Part shown: one piece after another, positions 35,972 through 44,206 of the stretch
Layout: each line of letters begins with the position of its first letter
Position numbering within the stretch: position 1 is the first letter of the stretch
DNA from: an uncultured Rhodospirillales bacterium
GTDB lineage: Bacteria; Pseudomonadota; Alphaproteobacteria; Acetobacterales; Acetobacteraceae
Length of the DNA stretch: 45,411 bases
Direction: 5' to 3'
NCBI GenBank assembly: GCA_903924855.1
Contig: CAIYCW010000065.1
Location: 1-45,411 of the forward strand
Position numbers and translations under genes: made by a program
Notes under the pieces: model-generated
The model's input: only the letters and a program-made list of their open reading frames with translations
The model's database searches: none
Told to the model about the DNA's origin: nothing

Positions 35972-36724
35972 TCAGTTGCGCTGGGTGATCTTGTCGATCG
36001 CCGATTGCTGGCGGTCAGATTCGGCGGTGATCATCTGGCTGGTCATTTCGAAGTTGCGCTGGCCGCGCATCATGTCGACCATCTCCAGGATCGGCTGCAC
36101 GTTGCTCTGCTCCAGCATGCCCTGGCTGATCTGCGGGGTTGCCACCTGGCTGGTCGGGCTGGTGGCGGCGAACAGGCGGTTGCCCTCGGCGGACAGCGTG
36201 TTGGGGTCGGAGGGTGCGACCACGCCGATCTTGCCGATCTGGCCGTTCTGGCTGGAGATCACGCCATCCGACGACACGCTGATCGCCACATCGGCGGTGG
36301 AGAGCTGGATGGGCCGGCCTGCGGTGTCGAGCAGCTTGTTGCCCGCGCTGTCCACCACCGATCCATCGGGCGCGCGTTCGAAATGCCCGGCGCGGGTGAG
36401 CCTGGGGCCCTGCGGGGTCATCAGGGTGAAGAAGCCCTGCGCTGCGCCGAGCGCCAGATCGAGCGGGTTGGCGGTGGCGGTCATCGGGCCGGGTTGCAGG
36501 TCGCGATAGGTGGCGCGGTCCTGGGTGTAGGCGAGCAGGCGGCCGCCGGGGGGCAGGGCCGTGCTGTCCGCGGTTGCGGGCTCGCGCACCAGCCAGTCGC
36601 TGAACTGCATGCGTTCGGCGCGATAGCCGGGCGTGCTGGCATTGGCGAGGTTGTTGGCTGACACATCCATGGCGCGCTGGCGGGCGACCAGCTGCGACAG
36701 GGCGATGGTGGTGGTGTTCTCCAT
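35972..36724 (-). CDS. flgF: Flagellar basal-body proximal rod protein FlgF
   Basis: A 250-residue rod protein. It begins MENTTTIALSQLVARQRAMD and has VSANNLANASTPGYRAERMQ, then LALGAAQGFFTLMTPQGPRL and the C-terminal QISQGMLEQSNVQPILEMVD and MMRGQRNFEMTSQMI. AGGAGA precedes the ATG by seven bases. It is the first gene of the flgF-flgG-flgA-flgH operon and has a sigma-54 promoter 50 bases upstream. Confidence 0.93.
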   Translation of the reverse strand: MENTTTIALSQLVARQRAMDVSANNLANASTPGYRAERMQFSDWLVREPATADSTALPPGGRLLAYTQDRATYRDLQPGPMTATANPLDLALGAAQGFFTLMTPQGPRLTRAGHFERAPDGSVVDSAGNKLLDTAGRPIQLSTADVAISVSSDGVISSQNGQIGKIGVVAPSDPNTLSAEGNRLFAATSPTSQVATPQISQGMLEQSNVQPILEMVDMMRGQRNFEMTSQMITAESDRQQSAIDKITQRN

Positions 36725-36773
36725 GGCGGTCTCTCCTGGGCGGATTTCATCCGCGGTGCGATGCGCTTGGGAT

Positions 36774-36789
36774 GGCAACCGCTGTGCCA
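36774..36789 (-). promoter_or_regulatory. Sigma-54 (-24/-12) promoter of flgF
   Basis: Read on the minus strand the 16 bases are TGGCACAGCGGTTGCC. This matches TGGCACG-N4-TTGCA, with GG and GC exactly 10 bases apart. It lies 50 bases before the flgF ATG, leaving room for a start of transcription about 12 bases downstream of the GC. Confidence 0.8.
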
Positions 36790-36826
36790 GGATGAAGAGC
36801 GTTCAGAATCAGGCGTTTGGCGTGAG

Positions 36827-36891
36827 TTTGCCGGGCGGGCGGCAGAAATTGCCGGTTGGTGCGAAGCGCCGCACCGGCAAAATTCGCCGGG
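36827..36891. promoter_or_regulatory. Cluster of TTGCCGG half-sites, possible FlbD/ftr enhancer
   Basis: TTTGCCGGG (36827-36835), ATTGCCGG (36848-36855), CCGGCAAAATT (36874-36884) and CGCCGGG (36885-36891) crowd the region between the divergent flgF and fliL. The pair at 36849-36880 forms a dyad with a nested GGTGCG/CGCACC. The pattern resembles ftr sites bound by FlbD upstream of Caulobacter sigma-54 flagellar promoters. It starts about 40 bases upstream of the flgF promoter element. Confidence 0.5.
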
Positions 36892-37009
36892 TCACGCCGC
36901 ATGCCGCAAGGCTTCCTTAACCACTCGCCGTCATCATCGCGCTGTGCCCGGACGGTGGGGTTCGGGGCGATCGGTCTGGAAGGATTGGCATGTTGCGGGG
37001 GCACAGCAG

Positions 37010-37546
37010 ATGAGCAGCGCTGCCGGCACAGCCCTGCCCGATGCGGCGGGGGGCGATGCTTCGCCCAAAAAGAGCAAGAAGAAGCTGATTCTGCTTGCGA
37101 TTCCGCTGCTGCTGGTGGCGGTGCTGGCCGGGCTGTGGTTCTCGGGGGTGCTGCCATCGCTGCTTGGGATGGACAAGCATGCGGAGGCGGAGAAGCCGGC
37201 CAAGCCGGGTGATCTGCCGGCGGACAGCCAGGCCCATGTGGCGCCGACCTTCCTCGATCTGCCGGATCTGGTGGCCAATCTGAACGTGGGCCAGCGGCGC
37301 AGCGCGTTCATCAAGCTGAAGGCCAAGCTGGAACTGGCCAAGCCGGAGGATGTGGCGGCCGTGACCGCCGCCATGCCGCGGCTGCAGGACATGTTCACGA
37401 CCTATCTGCGTGAGATGCGGCCCGAGGAGCTGCGCGGCTCCGCCGGCACGTATCGCCTGCGTGAGGAGCTGATCGCGCGCGCCAACATCGCAGTACAGCC
37501 AGCGCGCGTGGTGGATGTGCTGTTTGTTGAGATGTTGGTGCAATGA
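37010..37546 (+). CDS. fliL: Flagellar basal-body-associated protein FliL
   Basis: A 178-residue single-span inner-membrane protein that stabilises the stator-rotor interface. After a short cytoplasmic N-terminus with KKSKKK comes the membrane segment LILLAIPLLLVAVLAGLWF. The periplasmic domain contains FLDLPDLVANLNVGQRRSAF and IKLKAKLELAKPEDV, then GSAGTYRLREELIARANIAV and the end VVDVLFVEMLVQ, the typical FliL tail. GGGGG lies eight bases before the ATG. The stop overlaps fliM by 4 bases. Confidence 0.92.
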   Translation: MSSAAGTALPDAAGGDASPKKSKKKLILLAIPLLLVAVLAGLWFSGVLPSLLGMDKHAEAEKPAKPGDLPADSQAHVAPTFLDLPDLVANLNVGQRRSAFIKLKAKLELAKPEDVAAVTAAMPRLQDMFTTYLREMRPEELRGSAGTYRLREELIARANIAVQPARVVDVLFVEMLVQ

Positions 37547-38640
37547 GCGGGGCATCCAGCGCGGCCCCGGAGATGGTGCCTGATCCGGCGTCCGATCCGA
37601 TGTCGGAGGAAGCCATGGCGGCGGCCTGGGCGGGTGCTGCGGAGGGGGCGGAGGATGGTCTGGCGGTGCAGCCGGCACGGGTGCTGAACCAGGCTGAGAT
37701 CGATTCGCTGCTGGGTTTCGATGCGCAGACTCCAGATGGTGAGGCCCGCACCGGCATGCAGCGCATCATCAGCTCCGGCCTGGTCTCGTATGAGCGCCTG
37801 CCGATGCTGGAGATCGTGTTCGATCGGCTGGTGCGCATCATGTCCACCTCGCTGCGCAACTTCACCTCGGACAATGTGGAGGTGGGGATCGACAACATCG
37901 TCTCGCTGCGGTTCGGCGATTATTTGAATTCGATCCCGCTGCCGGCCATGCTTGCGGTGTTCAAGGCGGAGGAGTGGGACAATTACGGGCTGATGGTGGT
38001 GGATAGCGCCATGATCTACTCGATCGTGGATGTGCTGCTGGGCGGGCGGCGCGGCACGGCGGCGATGCGGATTGAGGGGCGGCCCTACACCACGATCGAG
38101 CGCACGCTGGTTGAACGGCTGATCCACGTGGTGCTGGCGGATCTCTCCGCCAGTTTCGACCCGCTCTGTCCGGTTTCGTTCCGCTTTGAGCGGCTGGAGG
38201 TGAACCCACGTTTTGCCACCATCTCGCGCCTGTCCAACGCGGCCGTGCTGGCGCGGCTGCGCATCGACATGGAGGATCGCGGCGGCAGGCTGGAGCTGAT
38301 GCTGCCCTATGCCACGCTGGAGCCGGTGCGGGAGCTGCTGTTGCAGCAATTCATGGGCGAGAAGTTTGGCCGTGATTCGATCTGGGAGACCCATCTCGCC
38401 GAAGAGTTGTGGAACACCGATGTCGATCTGGAGGTGGTGCTTGATGAGCAGGTGATGCGCCTGTCGGACGTGATGCGGTTGCAGCCGGGCAGTCGCATCA
38501 CGCTTGGCGCACAGCCCAATGCCAGCGTGTTGCTGCGCTGCGGCGGCACGGTGTTGTTCGAAGGCAAGGTCGGGCGGCGCAAGGGGAAGGTGGCGGTCCG
38601 CATCGAGAACCCGGTGCAACGCCTGACGCAGGGGTTGTGA
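37543..38640 (+). CDS. fliM: Flagellar motor switch protein FliM
   Basis: A 365-residue C-ring protein. The CheY-binding peptide LNQAEIDSLLGF lies at residues 48-59, after an extra N-terminal segment rich in Ala, Glu and Asp; in E. coli this motif is at the extreme N-terminus. The middle domain has YERLPMLEIVFDRLVRIMST and SLRNFTSDNVEVGIDNIVSL, and the C-terminal SpoA domain has VMRLQPGSRITLGAQPNASV with VLFEGKVGRRKGKVAVRI. It overlaps fliL by 4 bases and touches the DUF6468 gene. Confidence 0.95.
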   Translation: MSGASSAAPEMVPDPASDPMSEEAMAAAWAGAAEGAEDGLAVQPARVLNQAEIDSLLGFDAQTPDGEARTGMQRIISSGLVSYERLPMLEIVFDRLVRIMSTSLRNFTSDNVEVGIDNIVSLRFGDYLNSIPLPAMLAVFKAEEWDNYGLMVVDSAMIYSIVDVLLGGRRGTAAMRIEGRPYTTIERTLVERLIHVVLADLSASFDPLCPVSFRFERLEVNPRFATISRLSNAAVLARLRIDMEDRGGRLELMLPYATLEPVRELLLQQFMGEKFGRDSIWETHLAEELWNTDVDLEVVLDEQVMRLSDVMRLQPGSRITLGAQPNASVLLRCGGTVLFEGKVGRRKGKVAVRIENPVQRLTQGL

Positions 38641-38642
38641 CG

Positions 38643-39131
38643 ATGGAGCAGGTCCTTGATCTGGCGCTCATCGTGCTGCTGGTGGCCACGCTGTTTCACG
38701 CCTTGCGGCTGGAGCGCGCCTTGGGCGTTCTCAAACGCGATCGCGCGGCGCTTGAAGGCCTCGTGGCCAGTTTTCAGACCAGCACCCAGGCCGCCGAGCA
38801 GGGTATCGACCGGCTGCGCAGCGCGGCTGATGGCACCGGTCGCACCCTGTCGCGCCAGATGGAGCGGGGCACCGGCCTGAAGGAGGATCTGGTGTTTCTG
38901 TGCGAGCGCGCCGAGCGCCTGGCCGACCGGCTGGAGGCTTCGGTGCGGGCCTATCGCCCGGCCATGCCGGAGCGGACCCAGCTCCTGGCGGCCCCCTCTG
39001 CGCCGCCTTCTGGCCCATCTCGCCTGCGCCCGCCGGTGCGACACGAACCGCAGGACAGTGAGACGGAGTCGCTGCGCCAGCGCAGCCAGGCCGAACGCGA
39101 ACTCCTGCGCGCGCTGCGTCTGAAGAACTGA
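38643..39131 (+). CDS. DUF6468-type flagellar-operon protein
   Basis: A 162-residue protein with one N-terminal membrane segment (LDLALIVLLVATLFHAL), a coiled coil (LERALGVLKRDRAALEGLVA onward, with GLKEDLVFLCERAERLADRL) and a Pro/Arg-rich tail ending in SQAERELLRALRLKN. This outline fits the DUF6468 proteins found between fliM and motE-like genes in alphaproteobacteria. The function is unknown. ATG 38643 has AGGGG upstream; an in-frame GTG at 38637 that overlaps the fliM stop is an alternative. Confidence 0.72.
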   Translation: MEQVLDLALIVLLVATLFHALRLERALGVLKRDRAALEGLVASFQTSTQAAEQGIDRLRSAADGTGRTLSRQMERGTGLKEDLVFLCERAERLADRLEASVRAYRPAMPERTQLLAAPSAPPSGPSRLRPPVRHEPQDSETESLRQRSQAERELLRALRLKN

Positions 39132-39132
39132 C

Positions 39133-39918
39133 ATGGCAATATTTGCTCCCCCTTTGCGGCTTGGCGTTCTCAGCATCCCGGCGCCCCGGCTGTTGCCGCT
39201 GGCAATCGGCGTGATGGCCTGCCTGATCGTGTTGAAATCCGCCCATCTGGTGCGGGCATCCACCGGCCAGGCGGCGACGCCGGCGGTCGCCGCATCCGCT
39301 GCGCCGCCAGCCGCTGCGCCGCCAGCTTCTACGCCGGCTGGGGCGGCTCCAGCCTTGGCCCGGCCCACAGCGCCAACAGCGTCCCGCCCGGTGGAGGCGG
39401 GGTCGGCCTCGATCGCGCCGGCGCCGGCTCCTGCGCCGGGGGAGGCGCCGGCCGCACCGGTGGCGCAGCCGATCACCGACAGCGAGCGCAGCCTGCTGGA
39501 AGGGCTGCGGCAGCGGCGCGAACAGCTGGACCACCGGGAGGCTGCACTTGCGGCGCGCGAGCAGGCGCTCGCGGCCCTGCAGAAGAGCCTGGCCGCGAGG
39601 GTGGACGAGTTGCAGAGGATGCAGGGCCAGTTGCAGGCGTTGGAGAAATCCCGCCAGGCGCAGAACGAGACCAGTTGGCGCGGCCTGGTGAAGGTCTACG
39701 AAACCATGAAGCCGCGCGACGCGGCGCTCATCTTCAACGATCTTGATCAGCCGGTTCTGCTGGCTGTGCTGGATCGGATGAAGGAGGCGAAGGCGGCGGC
39801 CATTCTCGCCGCCATGCTGCCAGACCGGGCGCGCCAGGCCACTGCCGAGCTCGCGGATATGCGCATCAAAACGAACCCCAATCAAACTTCGCCCGTCAAA
39901 GCCGCTGCCAGCAACTGA
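39133..39918 (+). CDS. MotE-like protein with MgtE-N domain
   Basis: A 261-residue protein. An N-terminal membrane or signal segment (PRLLPLAIGVMACLIVL) is followed by an Ala/Pro-rich linker, a coiled coil (QRREQLDHREAALAAREQAL) and a C-terminal MgtE-N-like domain (LVKVYETMKPRDAALIFNDL, LDRMKEAKAAAILAAMLPDR). The same architecture is seen in MotE, a periplasmic chaperone of the MotC motor protein in rhizobia. The position between DUF6468 and cheY in the motor operon supports a motor role. Confidence 0.68.
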   Translation: MAIFAPPLRLGVLSIPAPRLLPLAIGVMACLIVLKSAHLVRASTGQAATPAVAASAAPPAAAPPASTPAGAAPALARPTAPTASRPVEAGSASIAPAPAPAPGEAPAAPVAQPITDSERSLLEGLRQRREQLDHREAALAAREQALAALQKSLAARVDELQRMQGQLQALEKSRQAQNETSWRGLVKVYETMKPRDAALIFNDLDQPVLLAVLDRMKEAKAAAILAAMLPDRARQATAELADMRIKTNPNQTSPVKAAASN

Positions 39919-39954
39919 CCGGCTTCATCCCATGACACCAGACCGAGGATTGAC

Positions 39955-40341
39955 ATGAGTATCGACAAGGACATGAACATTCTGATCGTGGATGACTACA
40001 AGACAATGTTGCGCATCATCCGCAATCTGTTGAAGCAGATCGATTTCAACAATGTCGAGGAAGCATCCGACGGATCGGAGGCGCTGGCCAAGCTGCGCAC
40101 CGGACAGTTCGGCCTGGTGATCAGCGATTGGAACATGCAGCCGATGACCGGCTTGCAATTGCTGCAGGAGGTGCGTGCCGATGCCCGGCTGAAGGCGACG
40201 CCGTTCATCATGATCACGGCGGAAAGCAAGGCCGAGAACGTGGTGGCCGCCAAACAGGCCGGGGTTTCGAACTACATCGTCAAACCCTTCAACGCCGAGA
40301 CGTTGAAGGAGAAGATCGAAAAGGTGCTGGCGCATGCATAA
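39955..40341 (+). CDS. cheY: Chemotaxis response regulator CheY
   Basis: A 128-residue single receiver domain very like E. coli CheY. The acidic pocket is Asp13 and Asp14 (LIVDDYKTM), the phosphate acceptor Asp58 (VISDWNMQPMTG), with Thr88 (MITAES), Tyr107 and Lys110 (NYIVKPF). Phosphorylated by CheA, it binds FliM and changes flagellar rotation. It is followed by cheZ with an 8-base overlap. No cheA, cheW or receptor gene lies in the window. Confidence 0.95.
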   Translation: MSIDKDMNILIVDDYKTMLRIIRNLLKQIDFNNVEEASDGSEALAKLRTGQFGLVISDWNMQPMTGLQLLQEVRADARLKATPFIMITAESKAENVVAAKQAGVSNYIVKPFNAETLKEKIEKVLAHA

Positions 40342-40993
40342 GCCCCTCTCCGGCGGGGCGGCGGCCCGCCTTGCACGCCCGCGCCATGATCCGTTGGGCG
40401 AGCGTCTTGCTGCGATCGCAACGCCCGACCGTGCGGAGATTGAGGAGATCGTGCGGACGGTGTTCTCCACCCTGCATGGCGATCTCTCTGCCAAGGACGC
40501 CAAACTTCTGGCTGAGGTGGAGGATCTGGGCCGCACCATCGCCGCCGCCAAGGCGGAGATTGCGGCGCTGCGGGTGGATGACATCACCGCGAGCCATATT
40601 CCGTCGGCCACCGACGAGCTGGACGCCATCGTTGCTCACACCGCGGCTGCGACGAACAGCATTCTGGAGGTGTGCGAGATGCTCGATGTGGCGGCCGGTT
40701 CGGCCACAGGCGCCATGGCCGAGCAGCTCAACGATGCCACCACCCGGATCTATGAGGCGTGCAGCTTTCAGGACATCACCGGCCAGCGCATCAGCAAGGT
40801 GGTGCTGACCCTGAAGACGATCGAGGGGAAGGTGGCGCAGATTTTGGCGGCGTTCAGCGATCCCGTCGCCGCTGAGACACCGGGCGCCCAGTCAGCGCCT
40901 GATGCCGAGGCGGCACTGCTGAATGGGCCGCAATTGCCGATGGTGGCGATGGATCAGTCCGAGATCGATCGTCTGCTGGCCAGTTTCGAATGA
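40334..40993 (+). CDS. cheZ: CheY-P phosphatase CheZ
   Basis: A 219-residue helical protein that dephosphorylates CheY-P. The long hairpin helix carries EACSFQDITGQRISKVVLTL, which holds the QDxTGQ active-site motif with the catalytic Gln. The extreme C-terminus is MDQSEIDRLLASFE, joined by a flexible Ala/Pro-rich linker. It probably docks CheY and is strikingly like the FliM peptide LNQAEIDSLLGF. The gene overlaps cheY by 8 bases and the next gene by 4. Confidence 0.92.
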   Translation: MHKPLSGGAAARLARPRHDPLGERLAAIATPDRAEIEEIVRTVFSTLHGDLSAKDAKLLAEVEDLGRTIAAAKAEIAALRVDDITASHIPSATDELDAIVAHTAAATNSILEVCEMLDVAAGSATGAMAEQLNDATTRIYEACSFQDITGQRISKVVLTLKTIEGKVAQILAAFSDPVAAETPGAQSAPDAEAALLNGPQLPMVAMDQSEIDRLLASFE

Positions 40994-43900
40994 TGCAGCT
41001 CTGGCGCGCTTTGGCCTTGGGATGCCTGGCCGTGATGGTGGCCGCCGCGGCGCCGGCGGAGCGTGTTGCCGTGCGGTATGGCGATCATCCGGGCTTTGGC
41101 CGCGTCGTGTTTGACGTTGGCAATGGCGAGCAGATTGGTGTCAGCCAAAGCGGGGACAGCGTCGATATCGCCTTGCCGGGTGGTGCGGTGCAGCCGGTGG
41201 GTCATTTGCCGCACAATGTGGTGGGGATTTCCTTCGAGGCCGATCATATCCGCCTGACGTTGAAGCCAGGTGCGGTGTTGCAGCACAGGGTGTTGAACCA
41301 TCATCTGGTGCTCGACGCGCTTGATCCGGTGCCTCATCCAGCACTTCCCCCGCCTGTGGCGGCGCCTGTCGCGCCGAGTGTTGCGCCGCCTGTCGCATCG
41401 CCTACGGGCAGCGCGCCCAGATCCGGATCGGCTCAGGCATCGCCGCCTGCAAAGGCAGTGGGGCGCAACGCTGGTGGCAGCCAGCCGCCCCCTATGACGG
41501 TCCCGCAGGCGCAGACCACATCAATGCCCTCCGGGCAGGCTGCACCAGCGCAAGGCGGCGCCTCCGCGTCGGTTGCCACCGATGCGGCGTTGTCGAGCCC
41601 AGTGGCGCTGTCGCCACAGGCCACACCGGCCCCTGTCGTGGGCCCGGTCGTGGCCCCGGTCGTGGCATCGTCCAAGGCGATGCCGTCACTGTCCGCCCCG
41701 GGGGACCCGGTGGCGCTGGTTGCCGATGCGCGCACAGTGCCGGATGCGGGGCCGGGTCATATGCTGCTGCTGCCCTTTGCGCCCGCGGTGGGGGCTGCGG
41801 CGTTCCGGCGGGGCGACGACATTCTGCTGGTGTTTGACGAGCGCAAGCCCATCGACCTGCAGCCGGTGCAGGCTGATCCGGTGTTTGGCCATGCCGTTGT
41901 GCAGTTGCTGCCGGATGCCACGGTGCTGCGGATGCGGTTGCCGGGCGCTGCAATCCGCCTGGAACGACGCAAGGGCGGCTGGATCGCCACCGCGTTGGGC
42001 GGTGACGCGGCACCGCCGGCCTTGCGGCAGATCACGCCGATGGCCGCAGCAGATCGTGTGTTGCTGCCGGCGGCCGGTCCCGGTGTTGTTGTCTCGGTGC
42101 CAGATCCGCAGAGTGGGGAGGTGTTGCTGGTCGGCACCCAGCGTGATGTGGGGGAGGGGGTTGCGGTCGCCCGCCACACGCCGGATTTCGCGTTGCTGCC
42201 GAGTTGGCAGGGCGTGGTTCTGCTACCGCTGTCCGACGCGATCAGCCTGCGCGCGACCGAGGAGGGATTTCAGATCCGCGCGGAGCTGGCGGGGGGGCAT
42301 CTGGTTGGCAGCCCGCCGCAACCGGAGGCGCAGAGTGCGGCCGAGGCGAGCCGGTTGACGCGCATCTTCGATCTGCCGCGCCTGCGCACCGATGCGCTGA
42401 TCCGCAGGCTGCAGGGTGCCATTCAGAGTGCGGCGGCCACCCCCGCGCAATCCAGGCTTCAGGCCCGCAAGGCGGTTGCCGCGTCCATGGTGGCGTTGGG
42501 GCTGGGCCAGGAGGCGCAATCCGTGTTGACGCTTGCGACCAATGAGGATGCCAGTGGCCAGGATGATCCGCAGCTTGGGGGCCTGTCCGCGGTGGCCAGC
42601 CTGCTCGCGTTCCGTCCGCAGGAGGCGTCCGGGCTGGATGATCGGCGGCTGGATGGCAGTGACGAGATTGCGTTCTGGCGGGCGGTGCGCACGGCCATGC
42701 AGCGCGAGGTTTCGCCTGAGGCGGCCGCTGTATTCGCCAACACGGCGGGGTTGTTGGCGGATTATCCGCCCGAACTGCATGCGCTTGTGGCACCGCTGGT
42801 GGCTGAGACGATGGCGATGGGTGGGCAGACGGAGGCGGCCCGGGCGTTGCTGGACCGAGATCCGGACGATCACAGCCTCGATCTGGCCCGGGCCATGCTG
42901 GCGGAGGCCACTGGCAAGGTGGATGACGCCATGGCGCGATACGATGCCCTGTCCCACTCGGCGGATCGGCTGGTCCGGCTGCGGGCCCTGCGCAACGGGC
43001 AGGAGCTGCGCCTTGCCACCGGCCATGCCACGCCGGCGGAGACCGCCGAGCAGCTGGGCCGGGCGCTGTATGCCTGGCGCGGCGATGACCGGGAGGTTGA
43101 GCTGCGCCTGCGTGTGGCGCAGTTGGAAGGTCAGGCCAATGCGTGGCGGCCGGCCTTGCAGCTGCTGCGCGAAACCGAGGCGCTGTGGCCGGAGAAGCGT
43201 GAGCAGCTGCGCGCGCGCCTGCACGAGACGATCAGCCAGGCGCTGACCCCAACCGGCCAGGCCAGTCTGAAACCGTTCGATCTGGTGGCGCTGGCCGAGG
43301 AGAATGCCGATATTCTGCCGGATGGTGAGGCCGGGCTCGCTCTGGCGGACAAGATCAGCCAGCAGTTTCTGGCACTGGATCTGCCGGAGCGGGCCATGCC
43401 GTTCCTGCAGAAAATGTGCGCCGAGGCCCCGTCCGGTGCGGCGCGGGCGTCGTTTGGGGCGCGGCTGGCGCAGCTGCAGTTGGAGCGCGGCGAGCGTGCC
43501 GCGGTGCTGGCGACACTGACCCAGACGGCTGCGGATGACATGCCGCAGCCGTTGCTGGAGACCCGCACCTTGCTGTTCGCCAGGGCCATTGCGGGACAGG
43601 GGGATTATCCGAGTGCGCGGCATGCGCTGCAGGAGCTGGACAGCATTGAGGGGTATCGTCTGCTCGGCGAGCTCGCCGAAGGCGGGGCCAATTGGCCGGA
43701 TGCGACGGCCGCCCTGCGCCAGGTGGTGCAGCGCAGCCTGCCGGAGCAGGGTGGTCTCACCGACGATCAGGCGGCACTGGTACTGCGCCTGGCCAGTGCG
43801 GCCAGTCAGGCGGGAGACGATGCGAGCCTGCGCCGGATTCGCACCGATCTGCTGCAACGCATCCCTGCCGGGCCGAGTGCCGATTCCATCCGTCTGCTGA

Positions 43901-44019
43901 CGGCGCCGAAACTTGCGGCGGTGGCCGATATGGCGGGGCTTTCAGGCGATCTTGCCGCCGCGCGGGCCTTGCTGGCGCCGCCTGCAAAACCCCCCGCAAC
44001 ACCAGTTGCTGCGAAATGA
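40990..44019 (+). CDS. Large secreted or envelope protein of the flagellar operon, function unknown
   Basis: A 1009-residue protein. A signal sequence (LWRALALGCLAVMVAAAAPA) is followed by a beta-rich domain (about residues 25-115: VAVRYGDHPGFGRVVFDVGN), then a Pro/Ala/Ser-rich linker to about residue 240. A second beta-rich part (about 250-430) comes next. The last 570 residues are helical and TPR-like, with repeated pairs such as LVAETMAMGGQTEAARALLD, LRVAQLEGQANAWRPALQLL and LAGDLAAARALL-type segments. Its ATG overlaps the cheZ stop, so it is made with the motor and chemotaxis proteins. I do not recognise a characterised homologue; a periplasmic scaffold for the motor or cell pole is one possibility. 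Confidence 0.75.
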   Translation: MMQLWRALALGCLAVMVAAAAPAERVAVRYGDHPGFGRVVFDVGNGEQIGVSQSGDSVDIALPGGAVQPVGHLPHNVVGISFEADHIRLTLKPGAVLQHRVLNHHLVLDALDPVPHPALPPPVAAPVAPSVAPPVASPTGSAPRSGSAQASPPAKAVGRNAGGSQPPPMTVPQAQTTSMPSGQAAPAQGGASASVATDAALSSPVALSPQATPAPVVGPVVAPVVASSKAMPSLSAPGDPVALVADARTVPDAGPGHMLLLPFAPAVGAAAFRRGDDILLVFDERKPIDLQPVQADPVFGHAVVQLLPDATVLRMRLPGAAIRLERRKGGWIATALGGDAAPPALRQITPMAAADRVLLPAAGPGVVVSVPDPQSGEVLLVGTQRDVGEGVAVARHTPDFALLPSWQGVVLLPLSDAISLRATEEGFQIRAELAGGHLVGSPPQPEAQSAAEASRLTRIFDLPRLRTDALIRRLQGAIQSAAATPAQSRLQARKAVAASMVALGLGQEAQSVLTLATNEDASGQDDPQLGGLSAVASLLAFRPQEASGLDDRRLDGSDEIAFWRAVRTAMQREVSPEAAAVFANTAGLLADYPPELHALVAPLVAETMAMGGQTEAARALLDRDPDDHSLDLARAMLAEATGKVDDAMARYDALSHSADRLVRLRALRNGQELRLATGHATPAETAEQLGRALYAWRGDDREVELRLRVAQLEGQANAWRPALQLLRETEALWPEKREQLRARLHETISQALTPTGQASLKPFDLVALAEENADILPDGEAGLALADKISQQFLALDLPERAMPFLQKMCAEAPSGAARASFGARLAQLQLERGERAAVLATLTQTAADDMPQPLLETRTLLFARAIAGQGDYPSARHALQELDSIEGYRLLGELAEGGANWPDATAALRQVVQRSLPEQGGLTDDQAALVLRLASAASQAGDDASLRRIRTDLLQRIPAGPSADSIRLLTAPKLAAVADMAGLSGDLAAARALLAPPAKPPATPVAAK

Positions 44020-44059
44020 ACCACCACCCATGCGCCAGACGCACCCTGTGACATCGGCT

Positions 44060-44206
44060 ATGCAGAAAATAACGATCGGGGGCTGCATTTCTACTTGCGC
44101 ACACCCCGCATTTTCCTCATGTTCCGCCGCCTTGGCCCCAGGGGGCCCACCCGTGCGGGGTGGTGCCCAACAGGCTGTCTGCTGGTTGGAAGGGTCAGTG
44201 CCATGA
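44060..44206 (+). other. Possible leader open frame overlapping the speD start
   Basis: An ATG at 44060 opens a 48-codon frame (MQKITIGGCISTCAHPAFSS...) that ends in a TGA overlapping the speD ATG (CCATGA). It contains five Cys and several Pro and Gly. It has no convincing ribosome-binding site and resembles no family I know. It may be a translationally coupled leader or simply an untranslated frame in high-GC DNA. The same 183-base region has a small CACCC-GTGCG-GGGTG hairpin. Confidence 0.25.

Noticed and set aside
36970-37009. Possible sigma-54 promoter before fliL (TTGGCATGTTGC)
   Set aside because: The GG and GC elements are not 10 bases apart in any register; the nearest register gives 11.
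44020-44202. SAM-responsive riboswitch before speD
   Set aside because: No pseudoknot or conserved core of known SAM riboswitches could be recognised, only a short hairpin.
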